Counted from the stretch's first letter, positions 8,183 to 17,290 are shown. The stretch is DNA of 55,551 nucleotides from Tessaracoccus bendigoensis DSM 12906 (GCF_900141915.1 NZ_FQZG01000023.1:1-55551); one strand, 5' to 3'. Translations and numbers: made by a program. Notes: generated from the letters alone by a model not told the origin.

Positions 8183-8309
8183 CCGCTGACTCGAGGCCCG
8201 CAACGCCGCATCAGGACGCGACGAGCGATGAAACCAACCCTCACTGTCACCACCTCACCAACGGTCAGGGATGGCCCCAGGCGCGTCCACGGCGGGCTCA
8301 CCCCCAGGA

Positions 8310-8924
8310 CTATAGAAGCTGCAAGGTGGTCAGGCAGGTGGGGCCCTCAGCGTCGGAGGAGAAGCGGCTCTCGGCGCGCTTCCCGTCCTTGGTGACGACG
8401 ACGACGCCCGCGAGGTCCTTGGGGATCCAGAAACCGACGAAGCCGTTGGCGTAGGTGGTCGCGTCCTCGTCGACGAGCACCTCACCTGAATCGGTGGTGA
8501 TCGTCACCTTCACGTCCGCCTCAGCCAATTCCCCTCGGCAGGTGCCGAGGTTGTGGAAGTAGCACTCATGAGTGGTGGTCTCGTACGGCGCGATCGACAG
8601 GTAGAACTCATCACCGTCGAGGGGCATCGAGGCCTCGATGGTGCCGTCGCTGAGCAGTACCTCGTCGTAGCGCACCGACGCGGCCAGCGGCAGCGGGCGC
8701 TGAGCGTCGAGCCGGTCGAGCGCCTCCACGACCTCGGAGCCGCTCTTCCCCACCAACCCGTGCGCCGCAAGCAACGCCCCCGCGTCCCCCGCCGCGACGC
8801 TCGGCGCCGCCGTCGACACGGAATCTCGCGGGGTCTCGGCAACCTCCGGGGTTGAGCAAGCCGACAGCGCCAAGACGGCGGCGAGCGGCACAGCGATACG
8901 AATGGTCAGATGATGGCGGCGCAT
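8310..8924 (-). CDS. cueP: CueP-family periplasmic/lipoprotein copper-binding protein
   Basis: The start is taken at ATG 8924 (GGAG about 5 bases upstream), giving a 204-residue protein with an N-terminal lipoprotein signal (lipobox LSAC). The mature part matches the CueP family: a helical start (AHGLVGKSGSEVVEALDRL), a beta-rich body, and the Cys-containing loop ECYFHNLGTCRGEL with a further Cys near the C-terminus (GPTCLTT). CueP in Salmonella is a periplasmic copper-binding and resistance protein, and lipid-anchored relatives occur in actinobacteria. It lies divergent from the CmtR-like gene, and its promoter carries the island's direct repeat. Confidence 0.82.
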   Translation of the reverse strand: MRRHHLTIRIAVPLAAVLALSACSTPEVAETPRDSVSTAAPSVAAGDAGALLAAHGLVGKSGSEVVEALDRLDAQRPLPLAASVRYDEVLLSDGTIEASMPLDGDEFYLSIAPYETTTHECYFHNLGTCRGELAEADVKVTITTDSGEVLVDEDATTYANGFVGFWIPKDLAGVVVVTKDGKRAESRFSSDAEGPTCLTTLQLL

Positions 8925-9007
8925 GGGTCTCCAGGAGCTATGTGTCTTCAAGGAAGTCGTGGTGTCCGCGATGTACCGCGGCACCGTTTCGGACATGTCG
9001 TCCAACC

Positions 9008-9062
9008 AGAATGCCGCAATCGCTGAGTGCGCTAGTCACACGCTTAGTCAAGATTAGATCAA
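9008..9062 (-). promoter_or_regulatory. Response-regulator-type promoter of cueP
   Basis: On the minus strand TTGATC (9062-9057) and TTGACT (9051-9046) have an 11-bp period, and CATTCT (9013-9008) follows 38 bp after the second repeat. Confidence 0.65.
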
Positions 9063-9120
9063 GAAGATCCCGAGGTGGCGGGGCGAAAGTGACACGATCC
9101 TCGTCTGTTAGCATCGTCAC

Positions 9121-9534
9121 ATGACGATAACAAAGACGATCAAGGATGTGTCTGAAGTCGGGGATCTGTCGGTGGCGGCTGCCTTCTTCCACGGCTTGTC
9201 CGATCCTTCGCGGCTGGCGATTCTTCAACACCTGACGTTGGGCGAGCATCGGGTGCGGGATCTGACTGCACATCTCGGGTTGGCGCAGTCGACGGTGAGC
9301 GCCCACCTGGCGTGTCTGCGAGAGTGCGGCCTCGTGTCGTCGCGGCCGGAGGGACGCGCGTCGGTGTTCTCGCTGGTGGCGGCCCAGGAACTGCTGGCCA
9401 TGTTGTCGGCCGCGGAGCGCCTGCTTGAGTCGAGCGGGCAGGCTGTGGCGCTGTGTCCGAACTATGGGGTCGGCACCACCACGAACCCCTCCCCCGATCT
9501 GTTGAAGGCCCACGGGGCGGAGGCCCAGCGATGA
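9121..9534 (+). CDS. ArsR-family metal sensor, CmtR-like
   Basis: The 137-residue repressor has the ArsR/SmtB winged-helix fold (SDPSRLAILQHL, VRDLTAHLGLAQSTVSAHL). The recognition-helix region is followed by CLRECGLV, which matches the two Cys of mycobacterial CmtR (C57 and C61), and a third Cys occurs near residue 110 (ALCPNYG), as in CmtR. CmtR senses Cd(II) and Pb(II) and represses an efflux ATPase gene. The next gene, overlapping by ATGA, is such an ATPase, so this is a classic sensor-pump unit. The start lies only a few bases after the TTAGCAT -10-like element, so the mRNA may be nearly leaderless. Confidence 0.88.
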   Translation: MTITKTIKDVSEVGDLSVAAAFFHGLSDPSRLAILQHLTLGEHRVRDLTAHLGLAQSTVSAHLACLRECGLVSSRPEGRASVFSLVAAQELLAMLSAAERLLESSGQAVALCPNYGVGTTTNPSPDLLKAHGAEAQR

Positions 9535-11531
9535 ACAGGCCAGCGATCAGCGGACGCGAACACGGGAACACCGCAAACAGCGAGAGCGCCTGCGGGTGCG
9601 AGGCACCCGCAGGCGCCAGCAGTGATGATGACGACGCGGTGGAGCATCTGTGGCAGGTCCGCGACATCCAGTTCGGGCTGGCCTCTGGGGTGCTGCTGCT
9701 GGCCGGCTTCGTCTCCGGACTGCTGGGCTGGGAGGTTGCCGAGCTGGTGTTGAGCGTCGCGGCGCTTCTGGTGGGGGCGTCGACGTTCGTGCCCGGAGCG
9801 TTGAAGAGGCTGGCGCGCGGCAAGGTCGGGGTCGGGCTCCTGATGACCATCGGCGCAGTCGGCGCAACTGCTCTGGGGCAGATCGAGGAGGCGGCGATGC
9901 TGGCCTTCCTGTTCTCCCTGGCCGAAGGTTTGGAGGACTACTCGCTGGCCAAGACCAGACGCGGGTTGTGGGCGCTGCTGGGTCTGGTTCCGCGTGAGGC
10001 GACGATCAGGCGCAACGGTCGGGATGTGGTGCTGAGCCCCGACGATCTGGTGGTCGGGGATCTGATGATCGTGAAGCCGGGCGAGCGGGTGGCCACCGAC
10101 GGTGACATCCGGGCCGGCAGGACGGCGGTGGACACCTCCGCCATCACCGGCGAATCGATGCCCGTCGAGGTGGGCCCAGGGGACCCCGTGTTCGCCGGTT
10201 CCGTCAACGGCTCCGGCGTCCTCGAGGTCGAGGTCACGGCCGCGGCCAGGGACAACTCTCTTGCCCGGATCGTGCACATCGTGGAGGCCGAGCAGTCCCG
10301 GAAGGGCGACACGCAGCGGCTGGCCGACCGGATCGCCACGCCCCTGGTGCCGGGCATCCTGATCGCCGCCACCCTGACCGTCATGGCGGGCTTCCTGCTC
10401 GGGGAACCGGCGGTGTGGCTGCAGCGGGCCCTGGTGATGGTGGTGGCCGCCTCCCCGTGTGCGCTGGCGATCTCCGTTCCCGTGACCGCGGTGGCGTCCA
10501 TCGGCGCGGCCAGCCGTCGCGGGATCCTGATCAAGGGGGGCGCCGCACTGGAGAGCCTCGGCAAGGTCCGCACCATCGCCCTGGACAAGACCGGCACCCT
10601 GACCCGCAACCAGCCGGCCGTCGCCGACGTCGCACCCGCCGACGGCTACTGCCCAGCCGAAGTACTCGGCCTGGCCGCCGCGCTCGAGGCGCGAAGCGAA
10701 CACCCGCTCGCCCGCGCAATCCTGGCAGCCGCCGACGACGTGCGCGCAGCCGATGAGGTGACCGCCGAGGTCGGATCCGGGCTCACCGGCCGCATGGACG
10801 GGCGCAGCCTCCGGCTGGGACGCCCCGGTTGGATCGACCCCGGCCCACTGACCGCGCACGTGACCCGCATGCAGGACGCCGGCGCCACCGCAGTCATCGT
10901 GGAAGTCGACGGCATCCCCGTAGGAGCGATCGCCGTCCGCGACGAACTACGCCCAGAAGCCCCCGAAGTCATCGCGCAACTCCGCGCGGACGGCTACACC
11001 ATCGTCATGCTCACCGGCGACAACGGCGCAACCGCGCGCGCCATCGCACGGGAGGCCGGGATCAGCGAGGTGTACGCCGACCTGCGCCCCGAGGACAAGT
11101 CCGCGATCATCGAGCGGCTCCGCCGGGAAGGCCACTCGACAGCGATGGTCGGCGACGGCGTCAACGACGCCCCCGCGCTCGCCACCGCCGACGTCGGCAT
11201 CGCGATGGGGGCGATGGGCAGTGACGTGGCCATCGAGACCGCCGACGTGGCGCTGATGGGCGACGACCTACGGCTGCTCCCCCACGCGCTGGACCACGCC
11301 CGACGTACCCGTCGCATCATGCTCCAGAACGTGATCCTCTCGATCGCACTCATCACGATCCTCATCCCAGTCGGGCTCTTCGGAGTACTCGGGTTGGCAG
11401 CCGTCGTCCTCGTCCACGAAGTCGCGGAGGTATTCGTGATCGGCAACGGCATCCGGGCAGGACGCAGCACCGCCCTGTCCCCGATCACCGCACCTATCCG
11501 TCGGTCAGAACCCGCGATGGTCCCAGCATGA
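9531..11531 (+). CDS. P1B-type ATPase for Zn/Cd/Pb export (CadA/CtpG-like)
   Basis: The 666-residue pump has a short Cys-containing N-terminus (SACGCEAP) but no HMA domain, the phosphatase motif TGES, the metal-site motif SPC in transmembrane helix 6 (AASPCALAISVP), the phosphorylation motif DKTGTLT, the HP dipeptide (SEHPLA), TGDN and [13 protein letters not shown] places it in the P1B-4 group, which includes mycobacterial CtpG and related Cd, Zn or Co pumps. It overlaps the CmtR-like gene and the CDF gene by ATGA on each side, so the three genes are one operon. Its main job should be exporting divalent soft metals. Confidence 0.9.
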   Translation: MNRPAISGREHGNTANSESACGCEAPAGASSDDDDAVEHLWQVRDIQFGLASGVLLLAGFVSGLLGWEVAELVLSVAALLVGASTFVPGALKRLARGKVGVGLLMTIGAVGATALGQIEEAAMLAFLFSLAEGLEDYSLAKTRRGLWALLGLVPREATIRRNGRDVVLSPDDLVVGDLMIVKPGERVATDGDIRAGRTAVDTSAITGESMPVEVGPGDPVFAGSVNGSGVLEVEVTAAARDNSLARIVHIVEAEQSRKGDTQRLADRIATPLVPGILIAATLTVMAGFLLGEPAVWLQRALVMVVAASPCALAISVPVTAVASIGAASRRGILIKGGAALESLGKVRTIALDKTGTLTRNQPAVADVAPADGYCPAEVLGLAAALEARSEHPLARAILAAADDVRAADEVTAEVGSGLTGRMDGRSLRLGRPGWIDPGPLTAHVTRMQDAGATAVIVEVDGIPVGAIAVRDELRPEAPEVIAQLRADGYTIVMLTGDNGATARAIAREAGISEVYADLRPEDKSAIIERLRREGHSTAMVGDGVNDAPALATADVGIAMGAMGSDVAIETADVALMGDDLRLLPHALDHARRTRRIMLQNVILSIALITILIPVGLFGVLGLAAVVLVHEVAEVFVIGNGIRAGRSTALSPITAPIRRSEPAMVPA

Positions 11532-12448
11532 GCGACACCCACGACCACACCCACGCGAATCCGGGGACCAACCGGACCAGGCTGGCGATCGCGTTCGGGA
11601 TCACCGCCACCATCCTGATCGCCGAGGTCATCGGCGCATGGTGGACCAACAGCCTCGCCCTCCTCGTCGACGCCGGGCATATGCTCACTGACGCCTCCGG
11701 CCTGCTGATGGCACTGATCGCCGCCTCCCTGGCCCTGCGGCCGCCCACACCGGAGCGGACCTGGGGTTACCGTCGCGCGGAGGTGCTTGCTGCCGGCGCC
11801 CAGTCCGCGATCCTCCTCGCCGTCGGGATCTACGCTTTCATCGAAGGGGTCCGTCGGCTCTTCGACCCGGCAGAGGTCACCGCCGGCGGGCTGCTGGTGT
11901 TCGGGATCGTCGGACTCGTCGGCAACATCGTCGCCATGCTTGTCCTGGGCGCGGGCCGCGCCGCGAATCTCAACATGCGTGCCGCGTTCCTCGAAGTGGT
12001 CAACGACGCCCTCGGATCCGTGGCGGTCATTATCAGCGCGATCGTCATCTCGCTCACCGGATGGACCCGGATCGACGCCATCGCCGGGATGCTGATCGCC
12101 GCCCTGATCGTCCCCCGCGCGATCACGATCCTCAAGGAAGCCGGGGGGATCCTGCTCGAATCCACCCCCAGAGGCCTGAAGCTCGACGACGTCCGCCGGC
12201 ACATCCTTCAGGTCCCGCACGTGATCGGGGTGCACGACCTGCACGCCTCCACCATCGCCACCGGGCTACCGGTCCTCACCGCCCATGTCGTCGTCGACGA
12301 ATCCTGCTTCACGCAGGGGCACGTCTCCCAGAAGCTTCGGGACCTCCAAACCTGCGTCGCCGAACACTTCGGCGTCAGCGTCGAACACTCCACCTTCCAG
12401 ATCGAAGCCCCCTCCCATAGCGCACTGGAACGCCACTCACACCACTGA
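11528..12448 (+). CDS. Cation diffusion facilitator (CzcD/ZitB-type) exporter
   Basis: The 306-residue protein begins with a His-rich stretch (SDTHDHTHAN) and has six predicted membrane helices, with the CDF metal-site patterns DAGHMLTD in the second helix and VVNDALGSV in the fifth, and a cytoplasmic C-terminal domain ending in His residues. CDF proteins exchange protons for Zn, Cd or Co. It is the last gene of the CmtR-ATPase operon, overlapping the ATPase gene by ATGA. Confidence 0.9.
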   Translation: MSDTHDHTHANPGTNRTRLAIAFGITATILIAEVIGAWWTNSLALLVDAGHMLTDASGLLMALIAASLALRPPTPERTWGYRRAEVLAAGAQSAILLAVGIYAFIEGVRRLFDPAEVTAGGLLVFGIVGLVGNIVAMLVLGAGRAANLNMRAAFLEVVNDALGSVAVIISAIVISLTGWTRIDAIAGMLIAALIVPRAITILKEAGGILLESTPRGLKLDDVRRHILQVPHVIGVHDLHASTIATGLPVLTAHVVVDESCFTQGHVSQKLRDLQTCVAEHFGVSVEHSTFQIEAPSHSALERHSHH

Positions 12449-12588
12449 AACAACGCTCATGGGAATCCGGTTGGCCCCGACGAAGGCTGGCAGTCGACGC
12501 CGTGAACACGGCGGAAGGACGTAGGATCGGGCATCGCACACCTCCCCGAGGGCGCCCATCCACCGCCGAGAATCAAGGAAGGTCAGAC

Positions 12589-13182
12589 ATGAGACAGTCA
12601 GGGCGCCACCCCTCAGCCCGGTGGGTGAGTCACCTCGCCTTGGTCCTCACCGTGATGATCCTGACCGGTTGCTCAAGTGGATCGGGCCAGGCGGGAGTGT
12701 TTGACTCAGCAGGTTTTCAAGGAGGTGACGGTTCAGTGACCATTGTCCCTGCCGAGCAGCGGCGATCGGCCCCAGAGCTGGCCGGGGAAACCTTGGACGG
12801 TGCACCGCTGACCACTGCAGACTTCCCGGGCCAACTCCTGGTGCTCAACGTTTGGGGATCATGGTGCGCCCCCTGCCGGTCTGAAGCACCCGCCCTCGTC
12901 GAAGCGGCCGCCCAACTGCCGGGGGTGCAGTTCATCGGCATAAACACCCGCGACCTCAACCCGGCCCCGGCGCAGGCGTTCGTTCGGGCCTTCGACATCC
13001 CCTACCCCAACATCTACGACCCCGACGGTGCGCTCCTGCTCGAGTTCGGGCAGCTTCCACCCAAGGCTATCCCCAGTACTTTGGTCATCGATTCTGAAGG
13101 GCGGGTCGCTGCACGGATACTCGGTGAGACCACCGCCTCGACGTTGGTCGGCATCATCGAAGACGTCACGGCGGCGGAATGA
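12589..13182 (+). CDS. TlpA/ResA-like thioredoxin-fold lipoprotein
   Basis: Taking ATG 12589 (AAGGTC upstream) gives a 197-residue protein with a lipoprotein signal (lipobox LTGC) and a thioredoxin fold of the TlpA family: WGSWCAPCRSEAP carries the redox CxxC, and the cis-proline segment reads KAIPSTLVID. Such proteins reduce disulfides outside the membrane using electrons passed by CcdA, whose gene follows with an ATGA overlap. In this setting the pair may keep copper-binding cysteines reduced; that role is inferred. Confidence 0.88.
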   Translation: MRQSGRHPSARWVSHLALVLTVMILTGCSSGSGQAGVFDSAGFQGGDGSVTIVPAEQRRSAPELAGETLDGAPLTTADFPGQLLVLNVWGSWCAPCRSEAPALVEAAAQLPGVQFIGINTRDLNPAPAQAFVRAFDIPYPNIYDPDGALLLEFGQLPPKAIPSTLVIDSEGRVAARILGETTASTLVGIIEDVTAAE

Positions 13183-13931
13183 TCCCTCTCGAGTCCTGGG
13201 TAAGCCAAGCGATGTCATCGTCACTGCTCCTGGGGATCCCTGTCGCCATGCTCGCCGGTGTCATCTCTTTCGCCTCGCCCTGCGTCTTGCCCCTGCTCCC
13301 GGGCTACCTGTCGTTTGCCTCTGGTCTTGGGGCCCACGAGATCACTCAAGGAACCGGCAACCGACGACTCCTGCTCCTGGGAACCCTGGGATTCGTGCTC
13401 GGGTTCGCCGTCGTTTTCGTCCTCACAGGGGCCCTCCTGGGTGGCCTCGGAGCCGTCCTACTCACCTACGAGCGCATCATCACGATCACTGCCGGAATCC
13501 TGATCATCCTGATGGGGCTGGGCTTCCTCGGCTGGATCCCCCTGCCCGCGCAGCGACGCCCGCAAACCGCCCGCGCCGGAGCCCTCGCCTCCCCCCTACT
13601 CGGGATAGCCTTCGGCCTCGGCTGGACCCCTTGCATCGGCCCCACCCTGTCTGTGGTTCTCACCCTCGCCCTCAACGAGGGCTCGGCCGCCCGTGGCGGG
13701 CTGCTGGCCTTCTGCTACGCAATCGGCCTTGGCCTGCCCTTCCTCGCCTTCGCGGCTTCGTTCACCACATTCGTTCCCCATTTCGAGTGGCTCAAGCGCC
13801 ACCAACGCGCCCTGCAGCGTGCCGGTGGTGGGCTGCTCATTGTGGTTGGGATATCCATGGTCACCGGCCTGTGGGCCATCCTCGTTGCCTACCTGCGACA
13901 GTGGGCCTCAACATTCGGGACCATCCTGTGA
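13179..13931 (+). CDS. ccdA: CcdA-type thiol-disulfide membrane transporter
   Basis: The 250-residue protein has six membrane helices and the two transmembrane cysteines of the CcdA/DsbD-beta family, one in FASPCVLPLLPGY (helix 1) and one in LGWTPCIGPTL (helix 4). It moves reducing equivalents from cytoplasmic thioredoxin to an external thioredoxin-like partner, here the TlpA-like lipoprotein encoded just upstream. The pair resembles the cytochrome c biogenesis module, but no other cytochrome genes are present. Confidence 0.92.
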   Translation: MIPLESWVSQAMSSSLLLGIPVAMLAGVISFASPCVLPLLPGYLSFASGLGAHEITQGTGNRRLLLLGTLGFVLGFAVVFVLTGALLGGLGAVLLTYERIITITAGILIILMGLGFLGWIPLPAQRRPQTARAGALASPLLGIAFGLGWTPCIGPTLSVVLTLALNEGSAARGGLLAFCYAIGLGLPFLAFAASFTTFVPHFEWLKRHQRALQRAGGGLLIVVGISMVTGLWAILVAYLRQWASTFGTIL

Positions 13932-14571
13932 ACATGGGGCACCCGAAGGAAACCCTCATCACGTTGGCCAGCACCTCCGATCCCATGCTTCGGGCGCCGG
14001 CTCACCTCCGGAGCCACGGGTTGGTGATACCCCAACCCACATGGCCAGGACGGTGCTCACCGTGGTCAGGGGGCGACCGTGGCGATGCGAAGACGGCGCC
14101 CCAGCCACCAGGCCACCACACCGAAGACCGCGAATCCAGCGATGTTCCAGCTTGCTGCCTCGGCCCAGGGATCGATGTTACCCCGCGTAGCTCCGCCAGG
14201 AGGAGGTGAACATCGCGTCTGCACGGACCTCATCGAAGCGCTGGAAAAGGAATCGCCCAAATGAAAGAGTTCCTCAAGTGCTACCAGTGCGCTGACGCGT
14301 CCGACGACCGCTGGGCCCTGCTACTAGGAACTCGCAGCCCTGACGGCAGGAAGGGGACCGACTTGCCCGTCAACCCAGCTATGACACCTACAGGCACTTG
14401 CGCCGCCACACAGGGCTGGGACTGCCAGGCTGATGCCGGCCTGGCATAGAGCCCTGACCGGGACACCAACGGCTGCCTCTCGATCAGCCAGCGGGCGAAC
14501 TCACGTAGTGGTGCTCGCGAAAACTGGAGCGCACCACGCCCGCAGGGCTGATCCGGTGGACCCCCAAGGCA
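13932..14571. other. Gene-poor 640-bp stretch, possibly decayed coding sequence
   Basis: No confident gene is seen. On the minus strand a tail-like segment (about 14069-14170) reads as a membrane helix with a basic end (WNIAGFAVFGVVAWWLGRRL), which suggests the C-terminus of a lost membrane protein. On the plus strand a 62-codon ORF (14261-14449) has a CYQC motif near its start. Neither can be assigned. Confidence 0.35.
14261..14449 (+). CDS. Doubtful 62-residue Cys-containing ORF
   Basis: The ATG at 14261 overlaps the stop of a preceding open frame (ATGA), and the product contains a CYQC pair near residue 7 and two further Cys near the C-terminus. No homologue is recognised and no good ribosome binding site stands before it. 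It may be a gene fragment. Confidence 0.2.
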   Translation: MKEFLKCYQCADASDDRWALLLGTRSPDGRKGTDLPVNPAMTPTGTCAATQGWDCQADAGLA

Positions 14572-15195
14572 TCACTGGAGGCGGGTGGTGACCTCGTCGA
14601 GGAGCTCTTGGGGGTCGAGCCACATGGAGGGGTAGTTGCCATTCCAGCGTTGGACGCCGTCGCCGTCGATGAGGACGAAGCCGTGACCGGGCATCCCGGG
14701 GTGCATGCCCTTGTCGAGGACGTCGTACGCCTTCGACACGGTCCCGTCGTCGAGGAGATAGGGGGTGGTGACGCCGAACTGCTGCAGGTCGGGCAGGATC
14801 TGGTCGGCGCTGTTCATGACGATGGGCAGCACCTCGATGCCCGCCTCGGCGAATCCGGGGTTCTTCTCGATCTCGGCCATCTGCATGGTGCAGGAGGCGC
14901 ACCCGGCGCCTTCGTTGAAGTAGATCAGCACCGGGTTGGGGCGCTGGTCGCTGAGGGTCACTGAGGTGCCGGCTGTGGTGGTGAGGGTGAAGTCGGGTGC
15001 GAGGCGCTGGGTGTCGCCCTGCTCGGGGATGGCGGTCCACAGCCCGTAGCCGACGACGGCCACGACGATCACAGTGACCAGTGCGCCGATGATCCGGGTC
15101 CAGGTGCGGCGCCTCTTGTCGCGCTGAGTCTCGGCCTGTTGGCGGGCTTTGAGTTGCTCGCGGCGGGAGGGTGCCGGTGTGGTGGTGGGGGTCAT
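14572..15195 (-). CDS. Membrane-anchored redoxin/TlpA-like thiol oxidoreductase
   Basis: The 207-residue protein has a charged N-terminus, one membrane helix (about residues 33-54) and an extracytoplasmic AhpC/TSA-type thioredoxin fold (APDFTLTTTAG at about 66-76) with the redox pair GAGCASCTMQ. The cis-Pro region reads GHGFVLIDGDG. It is the third gene of a leftward operon (glutaredoxin-like, CcdA-like, redoxin) and overlaps the CcdA-like gene by ATGA. The CcdA-like protein is its likely electron donor. The complement to the TlpA/CcdA pair on the other strand makes two independent extracytoplasmic redox relays in this island. Confidence 0.85.
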   Translation of the reverse strand: MTPTTTPAPSRREQLKARQQAETQRDKRRRTWTRIIGALVTVIVVAVVGYGLWTAIPEQGDTQRLAPDFTLTTTAGTSVTLSDQRPNPVLIYFNEGAGCASCTMQMAEIEKNPGFAEAGIEVLPIVMNSADQILPDLQQFGVTTPYLLDDGTVSKAYDVLDKGMHPGMPGHGFVLIDGDGVQRWNGNYPSMWLDPQELLDEVTTRLQ

Positions 15196-16157
15196 CGGGG
15201 CTCCTGGGAGGGGATGGTCGGTGCGCCGGTCTCCTCAGGCGCAGGGGTCTGTGAGGTTTCGGTGTCGCAGCATTCGTGGGCCGAGGCCACTGGTTGGGCG
15301 TGTCGGCGGTCGCGGAGGGTGGCTACGACGAACACGGCCACCAGGGCGAGCAGCGCGAGGCCGAGGACGGTTTCGGGGATGGGGGCGGTGATCGCGATCA
15401 GCCAGGCGAAGACCTCGGAGAGCCAGGCGCCCATGCCCACGAGAGGGGCGTCGGCACCGGTCATCTCGGTGGCGCCGGCCTGGCCGATCACCAGGATGCC
15501 CATGATCACGAACCCGACGGCGACCAGCAGGTTGACGGTGTTGGTAGCCAGCATGAAGCGCCCCAGGCTGATCCGGATGGGCTTGGCGCGGAGGCGGCGC
15601 ATCCTTTCGGGCCGTTTGTCCCACAGCAGCGCCATCACGAACAGCGGGATCACCATCCCGAACACGTAGGCCAGACCGAGCACCAGCCCACCCACGGGCG
15701 AGCCCGACAGCGCCGACAGGGTCATCACCCCGGCGAGGACGGGTGCGCAGCAGCTGGAGGCGATGCCGGAGAACACGCCGAGGCTGAAGAAGGTGGCGGT
15801 GTCACCGCGGGCGGTATCGGGGGCGCGGAGGAACGACGGCATGGACCACATCGCCCCCGACAACGCGAGCAGGCCGAGTCCGATCATCAACAGGCCGCCG
15901 GCCCAGTAGAGAACGACGTGGTACTTGGCGATGGCGCCGGCGATCAGGCTGACGCCCATCGTGATCGGGACCAGAACGAGCGCGAGGCCGGCGGCGAACA
16001 CGAAGGTCAGCGGGATCAGTCTCCAGCGGCGGTTCTTCGCGGCCGCGGCCAGATAGCTGGGGGCGAGGAACACGATGCAGCACGGGGCGAACAGCGCCAC
16101 CCCGCCGGCGAGGAAGGCCGCCAGGATCCCGCCGGCGCTGAGCAGGTCGGCGCCCAT
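15192..16157 (-). CDS. CcdA/DsbD-beta-like membrane protein with Cys/His-containing tail
   Basis: The 321-residue protein has about eight membrane helices. The two key cysteine sites are doubled: FAPCCIVFLAPSY in the first helix and ASSCCAPVLAGV near residue 135. After the last helix a cytoplasmic-type tail contains HECCDTE, a possible metal or thiol site not present in plain CcdA. It should carry electrons across the membrane for the redoxin encoded next. The operon order and the extra Cys make a thiol relay tuned to metal stress plausible. Confidence 0.82.
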   Translation of the reverse strand: MGADLLSAGGILAAFLAGGVALFAPCCIVFLAPSYLAAAAKNRRWRLIPLTFVFAAGLALVLVPITMGVSLIAGAIAKYHVVLYWAGGLLMIGLGLLALSGAMWSMPSFLRAPDTARGDTATFFSLGVFSGIASSCCAPVLAGVMTLSALSGSPVGGLVLGLAYVFGMVIPLFVMALLWDKRPERMRRLRAKPIRISLGRFMLATNTVNLLVAVGFVIMGILVIGQAGATEMTGADAPLVGMGAWLSEVFAWLIAITAPIPETVLGLALLALVAVFVVATLRDRRHAQPVASAHECCDTETSQTPAPEETGAPTIPSQEPR

Positions 16158-16459
16158 CAGCGGGCACCCAGGTGGTCGACGAGCCGCGCGAGTTTGCCAC
16201 GCGGAATGCGGCCGGCGTGGAAAAAGCTGCCCGCCACCAGCGTCAGCGGGAAACTCCCAGGCCGGTGCTCGGCGATCAGGGCCTGACCTCGCGGGGACTC
16301 CGCCTCCACCGCCGTCAGCCGCAGCAGTCCTGCGCGGTCCAGGGAGTGGAGGCGCTGGTGGGCGTCGTCGCAGAAGTGGCAGGCCGGGGTGGTGACCAGG
16401 GTGACGTCCACCACATCGGTCGGGGCGGCCGCCAAGGCAGGTGCCGGGATCTCGTTCAC
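16157..16459 (-). CDS. Glutaredoxin-like small thiol protein
   Basis: The 100-residue protein has the glutaredoxin fold: VDVTLVTTPACHFCDDAHQRL with a CxxC (about residues 27-30), then FPLTLVAGSFFHAGRIPRGKLARLV with the cis-Pro and Gly-containing turn. It starts with GTG at 16459 and is the first gene of the redox operon. Its ribosome binding site is weak and close to the start. It likely links cytoplasmic thiols (mycothiol or thioredoxin) with the CcdA-like membrane protein. Confidence 0.8.
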   Translation of the reverse strand: MNEIPAPALAAAPTDVVDVTLVTTPACHFCDDAHQRLHSLDRAGLLRLTAVEAESPRGQALIAEHRPGSFPLTLVAGSFFHAGRIPRGKLARLVDHLGAR

Positions 16460-16502
16460 CCTTCCAGCCTCAACCCTGTAGATCAGGGAACGGTTCAGGC
16501 GG

Positions 16503-16519
16503 GGTCAAGGTTCGGCCAA
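16503..16519 (-). promoter_or_regulatory. Direct-repeat operator between the redox operon and the second two-component system
   Basis: On the minus strand TTGGCC (16519-16514) and TTGACC (16508-16503) have the 11-bp period. The best -10-like element (TACAGG, 16480-16475) is 28 bp from the second repeat rather than about 38, so the promoter geometry differs from the other sites. The operator could serve the leftward redox operon, the rightward regulator gene, or both. Confidence 0.55.
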
Positions 16520-16582
16520 GAACACCCCCGGAGAGGTCGATCGAGGCAGGTTGGCGGGTGGGCGTGTGGCAATAATGGCTGT

Positions 16583-17290
16583 ATGGCTGAGCCCCGCAGG
16601 TCGAGTGTGTTGGTGGTCGATGACGAGCGCCCGCTGGCGGGGATCGTCGCGTCCTACCTGAACAAGGCAGGGTTTGACACGTCCCTGGCCTACACCGGCC
16701 CGGACGGGGTCCGTTCGGCGCAGGAGCTGGATCCCGACGTGATCATTCTTGATCTTGGTCTGCCTGGCATTGACGGGATCGAGGTGTGCCGCCAGATCAG
16801 GTTGTTCTCCGACTGCTACATCCTGATGCTGACCGCCCGGGCCGACGAGGTCGACAAGCTGATCGGTTTGTCGGTGGGCGCCGACGACTACCTGACCAAA
16901 CCGTTCAGCCCCCGCGAACTGGTCGCCCGCGTCAACACCGTGCTGAGACGCCCGCGCCGCCAGGCCCACGGCACACAGCCGGCCGCGCCGCGCGAGTTCG
17001 GACGGCTGCGGGTGGACGCGGAAGGCCGCGACGTCTGGGTCGACGACCAGCAGGTGGGGCTGACCCGCACCGAGTTCGACATCCTCGACGCACTGTCAGC
17101 TCGACCCAACGTGGCGCTCAGTCGTCGCCAGATCATCGACGCGGTGTGGGGCGCCGGCTGGGTCGGCGACGATCACGTCGTCGACGTCCATGTGGCGAAC
17201 CTGCGCAAGAAGCTCGACGATCCCCCCACGGAACCGCGCTACATCCTCACCGTCCGCGGCGTCGGATACCGGATGGGAGCAGGAGGATGA
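16583..17290 (+). CDS. OmpR/PhoB-family response regulator (second copy)
   Basis: The 235-residue protein starts at ATG 16583. The receiver domain has the acidic pair in VVDDE, the phospho-acceptor Asp57 (VIILDLGLPG) and the TKPF lysine; the winged-helix domain ends VRGVGYRMG like its paralogue at 5629. It overlaps its kinase by ATGA. Its recognition-helix area (DDHVVDVHVANLRKKL) is close to that of the first copy, so both may bind the same direct repeat. A copy of that repeat lies in its own upstream region. Confidence 0.92.
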   Translation: MAEPRRSSVLVVDDERPLAGIVASYLNKAGFDTSLAYTGPDGVRSAQELDPDVIILDLGLPGIDGIEVCRQIRLFSDCYILMLTARADEVDKLIGLSVGADDYLTKPFSPRELVARVNTVLRRPRRQAHGTQPAAPREFGRLRVDAEGRDVWVDDQQVGLTRTEFDILDALSARPNVALSRRQIIDAVWGAGWVGDDHVVDVHVANLRKKLDDPPTEPRYILTVRGVGYRMGAGG

